NCBI GenBank assembly: GCA_017590115.1
Contig: JAGGNK010013558.1
Location: 17,688,574-17,752,573 of the forward strand
Length of the DNA stretch: 64,000 nt
Direction: 5' to 3'
From: Montifringilla adamsi
Lineage: Eukaryota; Chordata; Aves; Passeriformes; Passeridae
This document shows, piece by piece, positions 58,101-64,000 of this stretch. How positions within the stretch are numbered: the first letter of the stretch is position 1; each line of letters opens with the position of its first letter. A model generated the notes under the pieces. The model had not been told where the DNA came from. It saw nothing but the letters and a program-made list of their open reading frames with translations, and searched no databases. The position numbers were made by a program, and so were the translations under genes.

Positions 58101-59360
58101 ATACAATGTCACACCACAGACATGCAAATGGATGGTATGGTTTATAAAGGCACATTAAGGTCTGAGCACCATTAAGGAACACAAGGAATTGTTTAATATT
58201 TAAAATATTAAGGCAAGAAGGTAGTCTGTGCTATTTTTTAACCTCTGTAAAGTAAAAAGCTAAAGAGAAAATCTAAGTTATATTACACATTTTCCTTTGA
58301 CTGCTTTAATATGCAGGAGTTACCTCAGCCTGCTTCTTACCCGCCACTCAGACAGTCTCTCCTTAAAAAGTCTGCCTTCACTTAAAATTTCCAAGGATTC
58401 CAGCTTTCTAACTGGAGTAAATAAACAAGCCTTTCTTTACAGATAGCTATAAATTAACCCAGCAGCCAGTGCAGCAGGAATGCCCGTTAATCTCTGCTAA
58501 CTCACCAGAAACGTGGAGTTCCCAGCAGGGAGGAAGCTACATTTCTTCTTTAAGCCCTGTCATCTGAAGACATCTCCTCCGAGCGCCGTGGTAATACCAG
58601 GCTCCCTGTGCTCCTGCTCTGGGTATGCCACGAGCTGTGATTCACTCTGCTCCTGAGTCATGTGTGAAGGCCAGTTCAACAGGTGAGGTACACTCCAGCC
58701 CCTGAAAAAACACACCTCTTTAGTGGGACCATTTACAGCACGAGGTGAATGACCTTTTGCCAAAGAATGAGCTGTAGCAACTTCCAGTTTGTTTGCTCAA
58801 GTTATTGGCATAATCAGTATTAAAAGAGCATGCTGAGTAGAATGACACTCAGTAATAAGTTACCCTTCAGTTAAAATAAATGATAATGTTCACTCTGCTT
58901 GGCTCAGTCCTCATTGCATACAGGAAACATGTTCTGATAAAGCACATGTAATCCTTTCTCTTTTTTCTTATTTTTTTTTCAATGAATGGCCATTCTAAGG
59001 CTGTCAGAGCATCTGACCAGAGCAAACCACTTTGCTGGCAAAGCTTGAAGCACCAGTCAGGTTTTGCCATTCCACTTTCACAGGTACTGGTAATGCCTGG
59101 CTAAGTCAGTAGTCTGTAAGAGGCTTTGCAGACTGATGTGCTACTTTTTGTGACAGCCACACTGGGAAAGGAGGATTCCTCCCCCCAAACTACCTGATTC
59201 ATGGATGGAGCTGCTCGCTGCAAAGCAAGAGAGATGCATCTCACCAATGGGCTTGGGACACACAGCTAGCTCTGGTTAGCTCCAGCTGAGCTGCAGATGG
59301 TAGGTGTAGTATCCGTATGTTTGTCCTGTTCTTGGTGGTTTTCAGCTTGAAATAAAGCGC
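55162..59360. other. SLC51B-MTFMT intergenic stretch, left part
   Basis: No coding exon is recognised. The first few hundred bases probably include the SLC51B promoter and any 5' untranslated exon. TGACCTGCCAGGACA near 55283 resembles two divergent nuclear-receptor half sites, but this is weak. Open frames such as 56695-57123 lack family resemblance. Confidence 0.45.
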
Positions 59361-59364
59361 TCAA

Positions 59365-59492
59365 GGCCATGTTTGACAGGGCTTGGAGCAATCTGGTCTA
59401 GTGGTAGGCATCCCTGCCCTTGGCAAGGGTATTGGAATGAGATGATTTTTATGGTCCCTTCCAACCCAGGCAATTCTATCATTCTATGATCT
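59365..59492 (+). mobile_element. Short CR1 3' end
   Basis: Reads 'gacagggcttggagcaatct', then 'ggtctagtggtaggcatccc', 'tgcccttggcaagggtattg' and 'ggtcccttccaacccaggca', followed by the tail attctatcattctatgat. This is the plus-strand 3' terminus of a CR1 element, 5'-truncated and well preserved at the tail. Confidence 0.93.
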
Positions 59493-62489
59493 TTGGCATT
59501 GAAGCTTTGTTCAATGTTAATTGTTAATTGTGATTAATCCTTTGAATCCCATCTCACATCCAGAGTTTCCCTGGGCAGCCCCTGTGAAATATCACCCAGC
59601 AGACGTGTGCTCCCCAAACAGAGATGTTTCACTGCTCAGCCTCAGCCTGGCAGTGATCAGATGGGAGCTCAGAAATGCATCTCCCAGGAAACCAGAGCTG
59701 CTCCCTGCTGCTGGAGCCATGCCCAGCCAGGACATCCCACCACATGGTAAATTGTGCTGTCTTTCCTTTTCAATCCCAGCTGGATCTTTTTAGAAGTGCC
59801 ACCACAGAGGGGAACACTCTTCTAGCATCTTTGGGAGCTTTTTGTTGCCAGGGTGCACAGGGATAGGACAGTAAGCGGTCTCACAATCAAACCCTCAGGC
59901 CTTGGGAAAGCACAAAGAAGACACTTGGCCCCCACAGAACAATCTCTGAGTAGAGGGATGGAGACACTGGCCATGGTGAAGAGGTAACATAAGGACGGTC
60001 ATTGCAAAACCCCAGAAAGTTCCTTTTCATCCCAATTTTCTACATGGCTTGATGTATATATCTAGGGTCAGGATGCAGGTAGGTGGCTGAGATATGTTTA
60101 GGACTCAGCATGATGTACATAGAAATAAAACCAGTTCCCCACTGGTCAGAGTTGGCTCTTGTGCCCAGTAATCCTCTCCTTTTCCAGAGAACCACAAACG
60201 TGCTCAGGAGTGCTCCTCTCCAGCGAGGGTGTATTTGATTCTGTGTCTCTCCTGACAACACTGGCACTGGTTAATGCGAGATATCTTTACTTCTTGGAGA
60301 CACTTTCAGCGTCTTTGGCCAGGAAGCAAAGTGGAGATAAGATCTGATTTCTGTTCTGTTTCCTCCTTGGATTTATCTTCACTATTCTTGGGAAGAATTT
60401 GTCTGACCTTGGTGTTTTAATTTTGCTTATCTTTTTTGATCCCTTCAGTGTCTTTGACCTGAAATGCCTGGTTACAGAATAACTAAACATTCAGGGTTGT
60501 AGGTTTTTTTCTTTCCATGTACAAAAGCAGAGTTCAAATGCAGCAGGAAAGCCAGATTTTTTTTAATTTTTATTTTTGTGAAACAATCAGACAGTTGCTT
60601 TCATTCTGAAAAAATTCATATCAAAATAAATCTTCAGTTAAAATTCACGAACACTACGTCAAAGGCATAATAATGAATAACAGCCATAATGTGTTTGAAA
60701 TGTGCTGTCATAGCAGAGCCAAGGATGAATTACGTGGGAGCAAGTGTACTGGAGGGAATTTAAGTCCACTTCAAAAACTCACTGCAAATGAAACTTTAAT
60801 CAGTTTGTGCATATGTCTGGCAAAAGCTCAGCGTGGAGTTACAGCATTTCCAGGAGCCTTAACTACAGCCAGAAGGGAGAATCCATCTCTGGCTTAAGTC
60901 CTGGAGGAACAGCAGGTGAAACTCAACACACGGTGTCAATGACATGTTCAGTGCCTGGATCTGATACCTGGAAATTAACACTGAGCAGCAGCTGGATTCT
61001 GGGTTCAAGCTCACGACTTTTGGGCAATCCAGACATACACGTACATCCCTGGCCTTTCTGAAGTGGTGGTGACAAATCCAGGGCTTCACCCAAGACCTCA
61101 GAGAACTGGTATTTGAGGTCACCACACAGGACATCTCCTTCCAGCCTTTCTTCCAGCAATCGCCCTCACTGCCTCTGGAAACCATGAGTATTTTTCAGCA
61201 TCTGAGATAAGATGAGGTCAAATTTTTCACCATTTGAGATAAGGCCTGAAATCACACTCTGTGCTGAACAGTGCTCCTCGCATTTGGGGCCTGACAGCCA
61301 TGAGTGTCTGTAATCACTTAGTAATTGTGCAATGACGAATTGTTCCCTGTTTATGATAAGTCAGACTGTTCACGTTCCCTTCTTTCAACGCCACCTTCCA
61401 ACATGAACCATGGTGGGAGCTTTAATCTCTTCTCAAGCACAACCCATTCCTTCATCCTTGCTAGCTTCTTGTTTATATTTTAATTTATTTTTACTACAAC
61501 CTTTCATTTATGCACTAAGATGAGGTGACCAGAGTTGACGTGTACTGCCTGTGACTAAACCAAGTATTTTCATGGGACTCCCCAGCTAATAGAGAATTGT
61601 AAAGTTTTTTGAGTATTTGATTTTTTCATACTGATTAGGAAATTACCTCAGTATTTGGTAGCATATTCTCCTTTTCTCAGGGTGCAGGAATGTAAGCACC
61701 CCAGTTAGGATGGTCTGACTTTTTAAATTTTTTTACCTGTAACAGCAATTTTTCATTCTTTTCTCCTTATTACCACCACAGGAGACAATGGCATCTTCAG
61801 TGTCTGAGAGAAGAAAACCCTAATGATGGGCAAATAGACATGAAAAAGGAAGGAATATATACAGCATTGCTTAGTGCAGCACAAAATTTCACTTTTTTTA
61901 TTGATCCTTCCCTAATGTATCCAACATAAAACTCTGCTATCCATTTTCCAAGTAATTTACATATTTCCACAGGCATATAGGATATTTACAGATTCTCACA
62001 CTCCATGCCGCAGAAATTCCTAGTGTCAAAGATTGTAGGACAGACTGTGATTTAGATGTGCAGGGAATTTGTGTATGTGATTTACATTAAAAACTACACA
62101 AATAATCCATCTTCCCATGGGGGGAAAGAATGTACTTAGCAGAATGATAAAATATTTCCATACTTACGTTATGGGAGGAGACAGTTCTTTAAGTGGTGAT
62201 TCTGACCCCATGGTTTACAAGAAAACATTCTTTGAGTTACTGTCACTGTTAAAACGAAGCTGTCCGTGGAGTCAGAAACTGAACTCTTGTTTTTCAATTG
62301 CTGTCAGAGCCAGATCAGTGGCTTTGGGGTCAACGCCCCTTTCAGTCCCTGATGTTTTTCTGCATTATCTTTGCACTGAGGCAGCATGGACAATTCCTGG
62401 TCAGGGTGACACCACTCAGCAGCACCGACACTGTGGGGCTGGAGCCATTGGTAGCACAGACCCTGATGGCTTCCACCACTCCACACCAA
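59493..62489. other. SLC51B-MTFMT intergenic stretch, right part
   Basis: AT-rich non-coding sequence; I see no gene, RNA or recognised repeat between the CR1 tail at 59.49 kb and the CR1 pair starting at 62.49 kb. Confidence 0.5.
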
Positions 62490-62848
62490 GATCATGGAAT
62501 TGTTAGGGTTGGAAGGGATCTCTGGAGATCACCCAGTCCAGCCCCCTACCAAGGCAGGGTCATGCGGAGCATGGACACAGCTGGACGTGTCCAGGTGGGT
62601 TTGGAACATTTCCAGAGAGGGAGACTCCACACCCTCTCTGGGCAGCTGTCCCAGTGCTCTGCCACACTCAACATAAAGATCTTCGTGGTGAGATGGAACT
62701 TCTTGTGTTTTAATTTATGGATGCTGTTCCTATTCCTGTTGCTGAGCACCACCCAAAAGACCCTTGCACTAGCATCTTAGCACGCTGGGAGATATTTTTA
62801 TGCATTAATGAGATCCCCTGTCAGTCTTCTCCAGGCTAACCCCAATAG
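62490..62848 (-). mobile_element. CR1 LINE fragment, minus strand
   Basis: On the plus strand: 'catggaattgttagggttgg', 'aagggatctctggagatcac', 'gagactccacaccctctctg', 'gggcagctgtcccagtgctc', 'aatgagatcccctgtcagtc' and 'ttctccaggctaacccc', which is a CR1 3' region read backwards. The 3' end is at left and the truncated 5' end at right, meeting the next element. Confidence 0.92.
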
Positions 62849-62861
62849 GAAGGCACTGTGC

Positions 62862-63318
62862 TCTTGGAGAGTGTCCAAAGGAGGCCGCGAGGATGGGGAA
62901 GGGTGTGGAAGGGAAGCTGTGTGAGGAGTGACGGGGACACTTGTTTTGTCCCGCCTGGAAGAGACGGAGAGACCTCATTGTGCTCTTCAACCTCCTCCCG
63001 AGGGACAGCAGAGGGGCAGACACTGCTCTCTTCCCTCTCGTGACCAGTGACAGGACCCGAGGGAACGACATAAAGATGAGCCAGGGGAGATTTAGGCTGG
63101 ATGTCAGGAGAAGGTTTTCAGGCTGGCCACTGGAAGGGGCTCCCCAAGGAATGGTCACGACCCCAAGGCTGCCAGAGCTCAAGAAGCGTTCGGACAACAC
63201 TCTGAGGCACCGGATGGGATTATTGGGGTGTCCTGCGCAGGGCTATCGGTTGGATTCAATGATCCTTTTGGGTGCCTTCCAACTCAGGTTCGCCGATAAT
63301 TCTATCATTTTATGACTA
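62862..63318 (+). mobile_element. CR1 LINE fragment, plus strand, ending at MTFMT promoter
   Basis: Reads 'gagtgtccaaaggaggccgc', 'gtgaccagtgacaggacccg', 'gccaggggagatttaggctg', 'ctcaagaagcgttcggacaa', 'ggattcaatgatccttttgg' and 'gtgccttccaactcagg', then the tail attctatcattttatgact. It is a long, recognisable CR1 3' part in plus orientation. Its tail ends about 86 bases before the MTFMT start codon. Confidence 0.94.
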
Positions 63319-63640
63319 CGGCGGCGCCGCCTCAGCCCTCAGGGCAGCCCCGCCGCCGGGCGGGTCCCGCTGCGTCATCGCCGCGCGCGGCGGCAGCCCC
63401 GCGATGCGGGCCCGGGTGCTGCGCGCCGGGCGCGAGGCCGTGAGGGCGGCGGGGCCGCCATGGCGGGTCCTGTTCTTCGGCACCGACCGCTTCGCCGTGA
63501 CCACCCTGCGAGCCCTGCGGGCCGCCGGGTACCGCCCGGGCACGGGGCAGAGGGGTCTGAGCGGAGACGGGGCCGGGAGAGAGGGGCAGAGGGGACACGG
63601 GAGACGGGGACGTGAGGGAGGAGCCTGAGGGAGGAGATGG
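63319..63640 (+). promoter_or_regulatory. MTFMT: MTFMT CpG-rich promoter
   Basis: GC/CpG content jumps directly after the CR1 tail. Between the tail and the start codon there is room for only about 85 bases, which include TGCGTCAT (63371-63378), a CRE/ATF-like element. No TATA box is seen. Confidence 0.6.
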
Positions 63641-64000
63641 ACCCTGAGGGGCGCGGAGCCTAAGGGGACACGGCAGGGGCAGGGGAGGGTGAGAGAGGGG
63701 TGGGCACCGAGGGATGGGAGATGAGGGCTGGTGATGAGGCTCAGAGGTTATTGAGGGATGAGGTGGAGTCGCGCGGGAGGGACCGTGGGTTGGGCAGGGA
63801 GGATGGCAGAGAAGGGAGGGGGAAGGAGCCTGAGCGTGGGACAGGGACCGGGATCATGGAGACTGAGGGAATTGGCACAGGGGCACAGCGAGGGGTGGAG
63901 GTGACCCAGCCCTCGCCTCAGTCTGCCTGCACGACGCCTTCAACACGTTGTCCACCCCAGGGAGCCCAGCGAGGAGTCGCTCGTGTCCCGGCTGGAGGTG
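63404..64000 (+). CDS. MTFMT: MTFMT, mitochondrial methionyl-tRNA formyltransferase (first exons)
   Basis: Exon 1 is 63404-63528 and exon 2 starts at 63961, running off the window end. Joined in phase they read ...PPWRVLFFGTDRFAVTTLRA... and ...GEPSEESLVSRLEV. PPWRVLFFGTD is the start of the formyltransferase Rossmann fold, and LVSRLEV aligns with the human LIDKLEV. The enzyme formylates Met-tRNA in the mitochondrial matrix so that it can initiate translation. The first 22 or so residues, Arg/Ala-rich, are the import presequence. The ATG at 63404 is chosen because the frame before it runs into the CR1 tail. The catalytic core lies outside the window. Confidence 0.93.

Noticed and set aside
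62298..62780. 160-codon plus-strand frame
   Set aside because: Runs through the minus-strand CR1 fragment, read in the wrong orientation.

Overview
The window looks like a vertebrate, almost certainly avian, chromosome segment. It has intron-rich genes with GT-AG splicing, CpG-island promoters, and scattered CR1 LINE fragments with the sauropsid-type 3' end (ATTCTATGATTCTATGA-like). I can place eight protein genes by matching translated exons to families I know: SPG21 (-, first exons only), CLPX (+), PDCD7 (+), UBAP1L (+), KBTBD13 (-), RASL12 (+), SLC51B (-) and MTFMT (+, first exons only). The species cannot be fixed from the sequence alone. It contains no bacterial-type operon, CRISPR array, tRNA or rRNA that I can recognise.

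Layout. 1-5.5 kb: the 5' part of SPG21, with its start-codon exon at 2283-2376 and a CpG-island promoter at about 4.85-5.55 kb. 5.55-6.45 kb: a short divergent intergenic segment holding a CR1 relic and a CLPX promoter with three ZNF143-type motifs. 6.45-25.6 kb: the complete CLPX gene (14 coding exons, 630 codons). 25.8-29.7 kb: PDCD7 (5 exons), interrupted in exon 1 by a 4-N assembly gap that breaks the reading frame. 29.7-33.6 kb: intergenic or 5' untranslated sequence of UBAP1L. 33.6-41.3 kb: UBAP1L (5 coding exons, 443 codons). 44.3-46.15 kb: single-exon KBTBD13 on the minus strand. 47.4-52.4 kb: RASL12 (5 coding exons, 271 codons). 52.8-55.2 kb: SLC51B on the minus strand (4 coding exons, 163 codons). 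55.2-62.5 kb: non-coding. 62.5-63.3 kb: two CR1 fragments abutting by their truncated 5' ends. 63.4-64 kb: the start of MTFMT.

How the genes relate. These are independently transcribed housekeeping and tissue genes, not an operon. CLPX (mitochondrial unfoldase) and MTFMT (mitochondrial initiator tRNA formylation) act in mitochondria. PDCD7 belongs to the U11/U12 minor spliceosome, UBAP1L is an ESCRT-I-like ubiquitin binder, KBTBD13 a muscle CUL3 adaptor, RASL12 an atypical Ras protein and SLC51B the beta subunit of the bile-acid/steroid exporter. SPG21 encodes maspardin. The whole CLPX-to-MTFMT block keeps the gene content and relative orientation I recall from human 15q22.31. Relative to SPG21 it is inverted: here SPG21 faces CLPX, whereas in human SPG21 lies next to MTFMT.

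I do not see a new biological system. The points most worth a second look are the block inversion next to SPG21, a predicted signal peptide on SLC51B, the CR1 tail lying under 100 bp from the MTFMT start codon, the triple ZNF143 cluster in the CLPX promoter, and a duplicated ETS/YY1-like unit beside an E-box in the SPG21 promoter.
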